The position numbers and the translations under genes are program-made. From assembly GCF_037042905.1 (NCBI RefSeq), contig NC_087254.1, positions 8,975,103-9,039,102 on the forward strand: a DNA stretch of 64,000 nucleotides. The letters run 5' to 3'. Shown here in pieces: positions 20,408 to 31,358 of this stretch (its first letter is position 1; each line of letters starts with the position of its first letter). The stretch comes from Lytechinus pictus. Taxonomy: Eukaryota > Echinodermata > Echinoidea > Temnopleuroida > Toxopneustidae. The notes below the pieces were generated by a model. That model searched no databases. It saw only the letters and a list, made by a program, of their open reading frames with translations, and had not been told where the DNA came from.

Positions 20408-22434
20408 TCCACCACATGCAGCAGCAAGTGAATTTAGATTTTAGAGACAAATCAGACAGTCAATCGTTATCATTAAACATTCATGAATACAAAGAAGCTA
20501 TATGCTCGTTTTCATAATTATAACAGTAATACGCGCAACATGACTCATGCGGTGATGTGAAAATGAGGATTTTTATACACACAGTAAAACAGCCTTTTAA
20601 AATTTTATTCAACGCTGTTTTGTTTAAAGTTTAAACAACCATGCTCAATTTGTTAACAATTAAAGTTTAGAATATACACTTTGTTTAAACTGTTTAAGCA
20701 ACTACTGTAAATCTGTGCGGTTCATATTATAGTAAACAGTGTTAATTGTATTGTATAACAAAAATAAATAAACAGCATTAACTGCGAGTCACCCACTGTA
20801 AAAAAAGATATATATATTTCAAATTTCCCCTCTTCAATGAAAATTTGAACTACCTTTGGTGTCACCTATTGTGTATCAATCGATGAATTCATATTGTGTA
20901 GCTTCCTTGGGTATTGGGAATATCTATAAAAAAAAAGCTTTGTTGACCTTTTATAGTTTCAATATGTGAGATTGTCTAGTGGATTTTCACTAGTGCAAAA
21001 ATAGTTTGAATTTAATTTATTCGGTTCAAATCAAGTCATTGGTACTTTAAAAAAATGTACTAACAATTCATAAAGACAGATAATTATTCTTTATACATTA
21101 AATTGTACAGAAATTATTAGAATTACACATTGTTGTTTGAAATCACATTGAATGAATACATGTGTTCATTCAAAGAAAATAAAAAAATGAGGTTGGGATC
21201 CAATGGGATAAGGGAGTGTGAGCGAGTATCTTATACTAAGTTCAGATCTGGCTCACAAATTCCTGTCTTGTTATTTCAGGTCACTGGAAAGATACTGCTA
21301 TGTGTTTACCTCAAACAAATGTTGCAGTTCCTCTAAGAAATTATCAAGGTTATCCTGGTAGGTTTTCTGAGTCCCGGAGATCTTCTAATTCTGTACTGAG
21401 TGTGATAAGAGCCCGGGATAAGAGCAGGAGAGCATTTCAGTTAGCTTGGCATACAAGCTGTGCATATTAATATTTATGAAAAAATCAGAAACTGTGTTGT
21501 TTCGAAAAGAGGAAATAGTCAAAGATATATTACATATATCTCCCTCTCTCTGGCTTGGACTCTGGCTCTAACGTTTTATTTAACATTTTATGCTGGTAAA
21601 CTCCTTGGTTATTTTGGTGTATATAGAGTTCATGCTTGGCCTCCCCCCCCCCCCCCCCGAATTCCCATTTTAATCAAGAGTAGTGTAGAGCGGAATGAAA
21701 GTAGCTTATATATTCAATTGACAAAAAATTTGTAATGAAAATATTTCCCATACATATTTTCGAAGAAAAACAAAGTTATGCAACCATAATTGACAAAAAA
21801 CACCCGGGAAAAAACATTAATTTTACTTGACAATACCACAGTCGCAGATCTACATCGCCTCACAAAGCGCCCTCATATGAATGAGTTATTTAATTTGACA
21901 GAGTAAAAAAAAACAGAAGGGAGAGAGAGAGAGAGAAAGAAAAACTATTCAGTTTCTGAACTGATTCATTCGGTAAGTTCAAGGATAATACAAATCTCGA
22001 TTTTCTATGATTTTTACATAATTCAAAAGCATTTACCATAATCTCAAATTTTGTAATAAATCATTTCCGAACGTTAGATTTTCTTCTTACTCGGTCCATT
22101 CGGTTATTGTAGACCCACATGCATGTTTTGGCGTCTTCTTTTACGCCCAGGCCCAGCCAAGGCATATCAGACAAGTGAAGTCCTGACTCTTGCTTAGCCT
22201 TAGCTTATCTTCGGCAAGATCAAGACTAGAGGCTCTTCCGAGAGATAATGCTTCAGTTAATATTACGCTTTCGTTGTTGGATACGAATCTCGCATTAGTC
22301 AGTACGTTTTGACGGGAATGCAGCATGCAGCAGCAGGAAAAGTGAAACGTTAAAATAGTGGGTTGCGCGTGCTGGGATCCCACTTATTATTATTATATGC
22401 CATAATAATCAATAGGCCTATAATGATTGTGGGC
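20408..22434. other. Repeat-rich intergenic stretch with one weak exon candidate
   Basis: No confident gene. Near 21280 a good acceptor (TTGTTATTTCAG) precedes a plus-strand frame open to about 21471, with a possible donor GTAGGT at 21356. A C-run is at 21644-21658. The minus-strand frame at 22141-22383 has no recognised domain. Confidence 0.3.
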
Positions 22435-22442
22435 ATTAACGG

Positions 22443-23121
22443 TAGGGTGTCTGGAGAAAAAAATTATTTTTCTTATTTCAAGAAAATATCACATTTTCTT
22501 TGTGAATTTGAATAGAAATGACCTTCAGACTGACAGAAATGTAACATTTTTGAAAAAAATCCAATTATTGGCTGCAAAAAAGAAGAATGAAATTAGGTAA
22601 ATTTTCAGCATTTCTCTGCCATAGACTGTGTAGTTAAGAAATGGACACACAAATCCAAATTTTTAGCTTCCGAGAGCTGTTATAAATTTATTATTAATGC
22701 CAAAAACTTGTCTATAAAGAGTCCAATAGGATTTTTTATGCTCTATCTGATGGTATGATTTTTATAAAGATTTGGAAACCAGATCACAATGAAAAATTGC
22801 GACAAAGTGAAAAAAATTGTGCAAAACAGAAGTTTCATTTTCCCATAGAAAACGCATGGAGAAATGGCAATCTCAACACACACAAAAATAAGGGTTTGCA
22901 ATTTATCTCTAAATCCTTATTTAAAATGATCATATAAACTTGTCCTTACTGTCAAAAGAAGCCCCTGAATTTTCTCTTTCCATACATGCCAAACACAAGT
23001 TAATAATCAATTCAGATCACATTTTTCTAGTAGCCTGAACTTCCCCGAAAAAATGTGCCATATTTTCCCCTAAATCAGCCTGTTTTATGCTGACACTTTT
23101 CAGTGTGGCTTCAGACACCCT
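22443..23121. mobile_element. Non-autonomous hAT-like element
   Basis: Ends TAGGGTGTCTG and CAGACACCCT are inverted, and the 8-bp duplication ATTAACGG lies on both sides (22435-22442 and 23122-23129). An 8-bp duplication with such ends is the hAT pattern. The 679-bp interior is AT-rich, with no transposase. Confidence 0.8.
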
Positions 23122-23400
23122 ATTAACGGAAAGACAAGACACTTCTGGTTCTGGTGTCCACAACACACGATTTCTATGACTATGGTCTATGGCTTGATTT
23201 TTCTGTGCGCGGCGGCATGTAATGAACCCTTGGGAGAGGAGAGACAGAAAAGAGAGGGAGAAGGAATGGGGAGAGGAGCAAATGTTAGAGGATAGGGGAG
23301 AACGAAATGGGAAAGACAGCAGAAAGGGAAAGGAGAAGAAAAAAAGTAGGCCTAGAGTAAAGTGCCCAAATATCGGACACTTACCCAGCTAGGCCTTTGG

Positions 23401-23496
23401 CTTAGCCTTGAGGACTCCATGATGATATTGTTTAAATATTTTGACATATGTCAAAATATTAAAAATATCATCATGGAGTCCTCAAGGCTAGCTAAG
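23401..23496. repeat. Near-perfect 96-bp palindrome
   Basis: Arms of about 43 bases pair nearly perfectly, starting GCCTTGAGGACTCCATGATG on the left and meeting at GACATATGTC with no loop. Only two small length differences occur between the arms. Confidence 0.9.
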
Positions 23497-23650
23497 CATA
23501 TGAATAATTAGACCAAAAGTAAAACAAAAGAAAAATGAAAGAAATGGTTAGTGGAAAACAGAAGGAGAAAGATAAGGAAAAGAGGTAAGACTAAGAAAAC
23601 ATTTCTTTTGACAGTTGAGTCATTGAGAAACAGAATTAGATCTACCACTT

Positions 23651-24083
23651 TTAAAGGTGAAGTTCACCCTGACAAAAAGATTGTAAAAATAGCAGAAAAA
23701 AATATATTAAAGGTTTGAGGAAAATCCATCAACGATTTAAAAAGTTATTATGATTTTTTTTTGGATTTGTGACGTTGTATGCGAAGAGCTTCCCGTGTAT
23801 CATAGATTTAAAAATTACATGATATGTCATTTTCTCAGTAAAAAGAAGATGGGTCTTATTGCACCTTTAGTGTATCAACAGACAAATTATCCCACCCACT
23901 CTTGAAAGGATGATTTTTTTAGTCATTAATCGTAAGCCATTCAAAATTTGAAATTTATGCATTTTTTATTACAAAATATATGGGGCAGCTGCTCTTTTAA
24001 GATGTCACCAATCAAAATAATCAAATTCAAATAGCTTTATTTAAATAAGTGTGAACTTATTGAAGGGTGAACTTCTCCTTTGA
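23651..24083 (+). mobile_element. TTAA-target MITE, family AAGTTCACC, copy A
   Basis: Starts TTAA plus AGGTGAAGTTCACCCTGAC and ends GGGTGAACTTCTCCT plus TTGA, a one-base decayed TTAA. A longer copy is at 41451-41975 (shared GGTTTGAGGAAA and CCATCAA). Confidence 0.8.
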
Positions 24084-24422
24084 AGAAGTTTTTCCTAACA
24101 AAAAGTTAGTTTTAACAAAAGCAGATAAAAAATAAAGTATTTGGGAAGGTTTATGAAATTCACGAAAGCCAATCAAAGATTATTGAGTAATGAATAAAAC
24201 AAAGGGTAGCTCCTCCATGTACATGTACATGTATCATGTAATATAAATTCCATAAATTCCCATTTTTAAATGGAGCATGATGAACAAAAATATTTTTCTA
24301 ACAGGAAATGCCACATGTGAAATGATTTTTGAAAATTTTTATTAGAATTGTTACTGTGGGAACAACACTGTCCCTGGTTATAGGCGTTTATATACTATGA
24401 AAATAATGCCTAAGTGGCTTTC

Positions 24423-24825
24423 TTAAAGGTAAATTCCAGTTCTGGTAACGATCTCAAAATTAATTTTTACAGAATATAATATAATGACCACCCAAGTGTC
24501 TGTTTGTATGAATAAAAAATATGTGCCAAAGGATTCTGGAAGAAATTGTGTAATTGCTGAGAAATAAGCAAAATAAGCGCGGATTCGGTCACTTCCGTCG
24601 GGTCTTTATTCCAGCAATAATAATACACTGTCCCACGTGTGCCTATCTGTGTTGGCGATCTTCAGTGTGATCGTATTTCAGCTTAGATTTTATGATTTCA
24701 CAAAGTTCAGTTTATGTAACTGTACCAGATCTAGATCCACGATGATAAAGTCATACTTAACCTTGGTTTTACAGACTTTCTCACGAAATTAGTGTTTTAC
24801 TGCAACTACTGTAATTTAGCTTTAA
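24423..24825 (+). mobile_element. TTAA-target MITE, family AATTCCAGTT, copy B
   Basis: Bounded by TTAA on both sides, colinear with 15893-16284 and 39563-39964 and very similar over its full length. Confidence 0.85.
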
Positions 24826-24991
24826 TTTTATGCAAAGAATGATCAACTTCATGTTTTAAAATGAGCAATCTCGAGAACATCTCTGGGGATGCCAACCCTA
24901 AGTCCCTGTCTCTCTATCATGTCAAACATGGCAAAGGGCTTCAAGATGCACTTGGGACATCCCATGTACATTAATTTCCTGCTAACACAAT

Positions 24992-25735
24992 GTGTACTGT
25001 AAACGCCAATTGCTGAATATCAATAATCAAAATTTGAATTACATGGATGTAAAGGACATCTGGGGTACCACCCTAGACCACCTCGAGCAGGGTTCTGGTC
25101 CTTTTACACTAAAAATAATGGATAATTCTGAAATCGAAAGAGTAGATCAATATATCTACCTTGGGCAACACGTCAGAATGGAACATGAACAACTGGAAGA
25201 AGGTAATAGGAAGACAAGAGCTGGAAGGATCGCTTTGGGGAATTTCAATGACATTATGAAGAGCAATATTTGTCTTAAGAGAAAAGTCTTCAACCAATTT
25301 TTTATACCGGCAATGACGTATGGTTCTGAAACCTGGTCTGTAACAAAGAAATTGGAACACAAATTAAAAACCACTCAACACAGTTTGGAACATATAATAC
25401 TACGGATATCAAAACGTGACAGGAAAACCATACAATGGATTAGGGGCCAGACTAGAGTAATAGACATAAACCAAAGCAATTAAAATCAATGAAATGGAGA
25501 GGGCTGGCCACCTTGCAAGATCACATGACAATAGATGGACCAAACAGAATGGAGACCATGGCGAGGATCATGAAATCGGGGTAGACAAAAATTGAGATGG
25601 AGTGACGAGCTCACAAATTTCATTGTCATAAATTGGATTGCATCAGCACAAGACAAGCACCTTTGGCACCAACTTGAGGAGGCCTTTGCCTTGCAGTGGG
25701 CTGAACATGGCTGATATGATGATGATGACACTAAA
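24992..25735 (+). mobile_element. 3' end of an RTE-like non-LTR retrotransposon
   Basis: A frame at about 25040-25483 encodes the C-terminal part of a LINE reverse transcriptase. Motifs seen are QYIYLGQHVR, the thumb-region TYGSETWSVTKKLEHKLKTT, and RDRKTIQWIRGQT. After a stop at 25483 the same protein continues, broken by frame shifts, through a GHLARSHDNRWT-like stretch to WHQLEEAFALQWAEHG at about 25660-25710, and then an ATGATG run. This layout, including the terminal short repeat, is that of RTE-type LINEs. The copy is 5'-truncated and dead. Confidence 0.85.
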
Positions 25736-26666
25736 AGAAATTACACTCAGTACTTATGGCAATTTGTCACTTTATATGTCTGATAATTGAACACATAGGC
25801 CTACAACCTTTTCAATCACATTAACATGTCTTTCTTTACTTTCACATATCTTTCTCAATGGAATTGTTCCTTTCTCTCATCATTTATTTTTTAATTTTCC
25901 TTCCCTTATTTTTGAGGGATTCCCCCCCCCCCAAAAAAAAAAAAACCTCATGGCACCTTTCTGTAACAATGCTCACAAATCATTTCTAGCAGACTCCCTC
26001 ACATAAGTATGATGAAATAATTACACCGTTAAATCACAAAATACCTTTTATCATCATTGAATAATACTCGCTTGTTCCGTCACTCAGTTTTGAATAGCTT
26101 CCTAAAAACAAACATCCATGTGCTGGTTCATCAAAGGTGGGCCCGAGTGTAAAAAGGGTTAAGAAACACTGCTCTAGTGAACATTCTATGCAGATCAAGA
26201 TGTCTTTAATGTTGTGATTCCGTCTGTTCAAACAGAGACCCCAAATTGTAATGAAAGAATATGATTTTTCTATTAGTTGTACAGATTTAATGAAGAAACT
26301 GAAATGGCAATCTATTGATACAAGGAGGGATTATTTTTAATGTATTTTAGCTTTAACATGATGTACATATAGCACATCGATTATCAAATATCACAGGTTT
26401 TGATTATTATGTGGTCTTATGTTGGATATTTTTTCCATGTCTGTATGTCAGTGTGGTTTAGGCCAATGTGCATTTAAAACTTTATTTTTTTAATTGGCTT
26501 AAGCCTATATACATACTTACAAAGCTGCCTGTGCTTTCAGAACATTGACCTTTATAAACTGTGTGCAGTGAAAGCAACAAAACCATTTCCTGTACTGATT
26601 AAGATTTTTATATTCATGACTATTATTTAATGTCAAATCTATTTGATTTCTTTTTTTCAAATGCAG
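25736..26666. other. Flank upstream of the basic-repeat gene
   Basis: No gene is seen. A C-run and A-run lie at 25922-25946. A splice acceptor, TTTTTTTCAAATGCAG ending at 26666, precedes the long open frame and suggests an untranslated 5' exon somewhere upstream. Confidence 0.4.
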
Positions 26667-26738
26667 GTCAACACATCAACATCTCCATATATAGATCTAT
26701 GAAGATCAGTCTTTACATGTCAATGCCTGGCAATAAGT

Positions 26739-29700
26739 ATGGCAAGTCAAGAGGATCCTACTGGTCCCTGCCAGTTGTCAGTCAGAAAACGGCCCTTGAC
26801 GTCAGCAGAGAAGCAGAAGAAGTATCGGGAGAGGTTGAAACAGTCTCCAGAGAGGTATGAGCTTTTCAAGCAGTGTGAAGCTATGAGACGGAGAGACAGG
26901 TCAAGAACACACCAACCAACAGAGGAAGAATTGGCCCTCAAGAGAATGAAGTCAAGGGAAAGGGTTCGAAAACACAGATTAAAGAAAAAGCTAGAAGCTT
27001 TGACAAAGGAGGAAATATTTGAGGAGCAGGTGTGTATGTCTATGGATAGCCTCAGAGGATTGATCCCGCCTGAAGCATTTGATGTTGATGAAGAAGTCGC
27101 AACAGCAACAAACTTGAACCACAGCAATTCAAGTATCCCTGATTACTTGCCAAGCAATATGGAACCTTTCCCAGAAATGAATGTACCAGAGTTGAACATA
27201 GGGGAATACATCGTGCATGCACGTGGTGAAAGCAATATGGAGGAATCTGCCCCGAGTACAGTAAAACTTGAGTACGATATGAATCTTGAAGATTCTTTGG
27301 ATGATTCTGCTCTGGTTACCTGTGAAGATGCTGTTGTTAAAAGTGAAATGCAAGATAATGGAAATGTAGATTATATTGAGGAATCCCCATCTCAAATGCT
27401 TGCTGGTCGTACAGTCTTATCTGTTGTAGAAGCGGCTCAAGTAGTGGCTTGTGAAAAGATTTCAAAGCAAAGGAAAAGGAACAAAAAACCTTTGACCGCT
27501 GCTGAGAGGCAGCGGAATTACATCGCAAGACTCAAAGCACATCCAGAAAAGTGGGAAGAGCACAAAAAAAAGTGTAATCTAAGGCGTAAGATAATCCAAC
27601 AACAGAAAACAAGGAAAGAATTTGAGTCACAAAGAAAAACAAAGAAGAACCAAAGGAAGAGAACACAGAAGAGTAAAGAGTACCAAACAAAGGGCACTGA
27701 TGATGCTTGTGAAGTTTCAGCTGCTACGGAGGATATCCAAAGCAAAGTTCACTCACATCTCAACATGAACTTGTCAGAATTGAAAGTTGAACAGAGTGAC
27801 CGAGATGCATGTCCAACAAGCAGTCAAAGTAATCATGTAAATGGACTTAGAGTTGGCCACAGTTCAGCACCTGTTAAGGGTATGCAAAATCATCCGTCAA
27901 TTACATTCCCCATGGCGGAGCTTGCCGCAGGCTCGCATGAACAAACGCCAAAGAGAAGGCCTCTAACGCCTGCAGAGAGGCAGCAGAACTACAGGGCAAG
28001 AAAAAAAGCAAAGGCAAGAGAGAGTGAGGAGCTCAAGGCTAAAGAAAGAGAAAAACGTAAAATGATGCTGATAGAGGCAGAAAAGAAGAGACGGAGGGCA
28101 GCAGAAAGGCAGAGGGAATATCGACGCAGAAAAAAGGCCTTGTCCTTAGCGAAAAACATCGAAGCAATTACCACAAATACAAACTTTAATCAAGTTGAGA
28201 TCAGTACTCAGAATGTTGATATTAGTGGTACAAATACAGAGATTCATGATGAGTGGACCAGGGAAGTTGAAAGTGAAGTTGGTCAAAGTTCTTTTTATGG
28301 AGACGGAAGTCCAACCATTGTTGAGAAAATGCAGAATCAGTGGCTCGCATGGCCCCTGGTGTCGTCATCATTTGCACGTAGGGATTTAATTGGACAAGTA
28401 GGACAACCAGCACGGAAGAAACCCATGACTGCTGCTGAGAGGCAGCGGCAGTATAGGCAACGACTTAAAGCTAAACCAGAGAGGTGGAAGCAGTACAAAG
28501 CAAGAGAATCAGAAAGAAGGAAAAGGACTCAAGAAGCAGCTGGCCTAGAGCAAAGAAAGAAAACAGTGGATGAGCAGAGGGATGATCCAGACCCAAGCGA
28601 AGAGATGAGAAGTAGATTGAATGAATTGGGAGACCCAATGGGAGGATACCTGCTAAGCACTGACCCTCATCATGAATTAAGATTAGGTCATATGGGCGAT
28701 TGCCTTGTTCATGTGAAGGAAGAAGGAGATTGCTCCCAAGCTAAACATGACATAAATCCAGCCTATGAAAATGGACGTGAATGTTTACAGCCTCCACCAC
28801 TTCTCGATAGGTGTCAGAATGAATTGCCAGTGAGTCCGTCTGATCCATCATCCATCAAAGGCAGACCTAGGAGACGGAGGAGAAAGAAGGCTATGACTCC
28901 TGCAGAGAGGCAACGGCAATATAGGGCAAGACTCAAAGCAAATAAAGACAAAGAATTTGAGGGAAAGAAAGGGATGGAGGAAATTCAAATACCCTCTGGT
29001 GAGGCTGCCCAGGAGCAGAGAAGGGAAGCCGAAACAGGGCAGATGGGTGATCTATGTCTTAAAGGTGATGAGAGTAATAGAATGGATAAACTTGGAGAAA
29101 CAAGAGAAAAACACTTGATAAAGACAGAACCCCATTTTGATGTGAAATGTGAATTTAATTCAGATCAGTATCCAATGAATAAACTTGAAGCCAGCAACAA
29201 TTTGGGGAATCTAGAATGCAGCGTACCTGATGGGGTTGACCAAGTTACCTCTCACGTGAAGCATGAAGAACAATATTGCTCTCCGGCAAAGCCTGATGTT
29301 GATCCAGCAAATGAAGAAGGGATTGTACAGAGTGCATCAAGTGACAGTAAAAATCAGAGTGAACCACTACAAAATCCTTCTCTTCCTTTAATTATTAAAG
29401 GCTATTCCAGGAGACGATCAAAGAGGAGGAAAGCTATGACGGGTGCAGAGAGGCAACGGCAATACAGGGAAAGGAAAAGAGCAAAGCTTGGAAAGGAGGA
29501 CCAAGAGAAGCTTAAAGTTACAGAGACACCCAAAAGTATTCAAGACTTCAAAGTGGTGTCTGAAAATTCTGCTTCCGCAGTGCATCAACAAGTAACAAAA
29601 AGAATGCAACAATTGTCATCCAAAAGAGAAGAAGTAGAATTAGATCAAAGTGACAAAAAAGTAGACACTATTCAGCCCTTAGTTGCAAGACAACAACTGA

Positions 29701-31358
29701 ATCGCAGAGTTAAAGGTAAACCAAAACCTGAAATTGCCATGGAGTCGGTGAAGAGGGTAAATAGGACAAGATCTACTGTGGGAAGGCGTAAACAACAGGC
29801 AGAGGCCCAGCTTGCCTTTAAAAGAATGAAAGGAAGGGAAAGAATGAGGAAATATCGCCTCAAGCAGAAGCAAAAACTTCAGAGAGTGGTTGGTGAGCCT
29901 GGAGAGTGCTCCATGCCAAAGATAGTAGCTGTTTGGAGCATGAATCAAGGAACTGATCAAGGTGTGCAAGAAAACATCAACCAGAGTTTTAATGTGCCAG
30001 AAACAGGCTCCAGGATTGTAGATGATTTTGCCAAACTAATCCCAGAAGATTATATAATGCCAGTAAACCGAATAGACTCGAGCCATTTTGATGGGTACCC
30101 ATCTGGTAGTTCAACATCATGTAAAGACATTTTCCCCAAATTGCCTATTCCAAAGCTTAATCCAAATCGACGTTGCGAAGAGGCCTTTGAAAGGAGGTCC
30201 CGTAGGCTGACAAGTGCAGAGAGACAGAGGAGGTATCGCAAAAGACTTCAACAAGATCCAGAAAAGTGGGCAGCTTATAAACGGAAGGAGTATGAAAGGT
30301 ATGTGGCAAAAAAGGCAATGGCAGTGAATGAAATGAACGAGACCACGAAACAGAATCACCTGAACATGAGGAAATGTACGTCAAACTTCAAACAGAGAAA
30401 AAGCCTTCAAGATAATGCTTCAGACAATGCTTTGGGGAAGGTAGGAAGTGGTTATTGTAGGGGAAAACGCCAAGCATCCCTCATACCTGGAAAAAGTGCT
30501 GTGTTGACGGAAGGAAGGTCAGTGGGGCGATGTGCGAAAAGTAGACATACTAAGAGTCCTGAAGAAATTGAAAGAATTAGAAAAGCCAACAGGGAACGTC
30601 AGAGGCTTTACAGAGCAAGGAAAACGATGAGACAAAGTATGCAAAGGACAAGTATCTTTGCAGACAGGACTGGTCTCCCAGTGCCAGCCGACTTAATTGC
30701 AACAGATGAAATGGAGAAGTCTCAAATCCTGAGAAAAGCAGAACAATGCAGCGGACATGGAATGTCACAGGACATCGCTGGAAGTGAGTCATACCGTTCA
30801 GCTCAATACTCAATGTGTAATAATCTCTCCTCTTTATCGCGCATTGGTCCTAGGAACTGTGGAAGGCCCAGATTACCCAGACAAATAATGAATCAACCTC
30901 CTGGGAGACCCAACAGAGGAAGACCACAAAGGCAAGTAAGTCTTGAGACAGATTACGGTCCTGATGTTGCTCTCGATAACCGACTAGCGTCTTCTCTAGA
31001 AAGTGAGGGAGATGGAGAAGTGCTTGTATCAAGTGCAGGAAACCTTCCAATGGTCATCAAGATGCCATCAGTGAATGGTCAAAGATACCCTGGTTTGGAA
31101 GAGATACCAGAGGTGATTCCTTGTGATCCCCCAGAAGCTGTCTTTGACTGGGGGAACATAGACCTTGACCACTTTCATACAACCCCTGAAGAAGAGGTAC
31201 CTCTAGACAACATAGAGGTGAGAGAACCTGCTGCAGGTGAGGGAGAGTGTGTTTATGGTTCTGCCCGCAGGAAAGCTTTCTTTCCTACAAAGCATGACTC
31301 TGCGGACCTCACGCCTAATGCTGCATTGGTTTCTGAGACACTGATTGAGGATCCATAA
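26739..31358 (+). CDS. Large basic-repeat protein with nine AERQRxYRxR-type motifs, probable nuclear DNA-binding protein
   Basis: One uninterrupted frame of 1539 codons. The ATG at 26739 has A at -3 and G at +4, and an in-frame TGA lies upstream at 26700. A short basic motif, consensus LTxAERQRxYRxRLKxxPEKW, recurs at residues about 18-54, 250-290, 405-440, 559-597, 708-740, 890-925 and 1151-1188. A related form with RMRKYRLK is at 61-84 and 1012-1045, and an IERIRKANRERQRLYRARK version is at 1270-1300. Residues about 1373-1400 contain three GRP cores, like AT-hooks. Between the motifs the protein is disordered and acidic, with six Psi-K-x-E SUMO consensus sites. The C-terminal 80 residues are acidic. 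I recognise the motif as one seen in uncharacterised metazoan proteins, but no named domain. DNA binding and nuclear location are inference. Confidence 0.85.
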   Translation: MASQEDPTGPCQLSVRKRPLTSAEKQKKYRERLKQSPERYELFKQCEAMRRRDRSRTHQPTEEELALKRMKSRERVRKHRLKKKLEALTKEEIFEEQVCMSMDSLRGLIPPEAFDVDEEVATATNLNHSNSSIPDYLPSNMEPFPEMNVPELNIGEYIVHARGESNMEESAPSTVKLEYDMNLEDSLDDSALVTCEDAVVKSEMQDNGNVDYIEESPSQMLAGRTVLSVVEAAQVVACEKISKQRKRNKKPLTAAERQRNYIARLKAHPEKWEEHKKKCNLRRKIIQQQKTRKEFESQRKTKKNQRKRTQKSKEYQTKGTDDACEVSAATEDIQSKVHSHLNMNLSELKVEQSDRDACPTSSQSNHVNGLRVGHSSAPVKGMQNHPSITFPMAELAAGSHEQTPKRRPLTPAERQQNYRARKKAKARESEELKAKEREKRKMMLIEAEKKRRRAAERQREYRRRKKALSLAKNIEAITTNTNFNQVEISTQNVDISGTNTEIHDEWTREVESEVGQSSFYGDGSPTIVEKMQNQWLAWPLVSSSFARRDLIGQVGQPARKKPMTAAERQRQYRQRLKAKPERWKQYKARESERRKRTQEAAGLEQRKKTVDEQRDDPDPSEEMRSRLNELGDPMGGYLLSTDPHHELRLGHMGDCLVHVKEEGDCSQAKHDINPAYENGRECLQPPPLLDRCQNELPVSPSDPSSIKGRPRRRRRKKAMTPAERQRQYRARLKANKDKEFEGKKGMEEIQIPSGEAAQEQRREAETGQMGDLCLKGDESNRMDKLGETREKHLIKTEPHFDVKCEFNSDQYPMNKLEASNNLGNLECSVPDGVDQVTSHVKHEEQYCSPAKPDVDPANEEGIVQSASSDSKNQSEPLQNPSLPLIIKGYSRRRSKRRKAMTGAERQRQYRERKRAKLGKEDQEKLKVTETPKSIQDFKVVSENSASAVHQQVTKRMQQLSSKREEVELDQSDKKVDTIQPLVARQQLNRRVKGKPKPEIAMESVKRVNRTRSTVGRRKQQAEAQLAFKRMKGRERMRKYRLKQKQKLQRVVGEPGECSMPKIVAVWSMNQGTDQGVQENINQSFNVPETGSRIVDDFAKLIPEDYIMPVNRIDSSHFDGYPSGSSTSCKDIFPKLPIPKLNPNRRCEEAFERRSRRLTSAERQRRYRKRLQQDPEKWAAYKRKEYERYVAKKAMAVNEMNETTKQNHLNMRKCTSNFKQRKSLQDNASDNALGKVGSGYCRGKRQASLIPGKSAVLTEGRSVGRCAKSRHTKSPEEIERIRKANRERQRLYRARKTMRQSMQRTSIFADRTGLPVPADLIATDEMEKSQILRKAEQCSGHGMSQDIAGSESYRSAQYSMCNNLSSLSRIGPRNCGRPRLPRQIMNQPPGRPNRGRPQRQVSLETDYGPDVALDNRLASSLESEGDGEVLVSSAGNLPMVIKMPSVNGQRYPGLEEIPEVIPCDPPEAVFDWGNIDLDHFHTTPEEEVPLDNIEVREPAAGEGECVYGSARRKAFFPTKHDSADLTPNAALVSETLIEDP

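Noticed and set aside
22141-22383. 80-codon open frame on the minus strand
   Set aside because: No family resemblance, no splice partners, and low-information composition.
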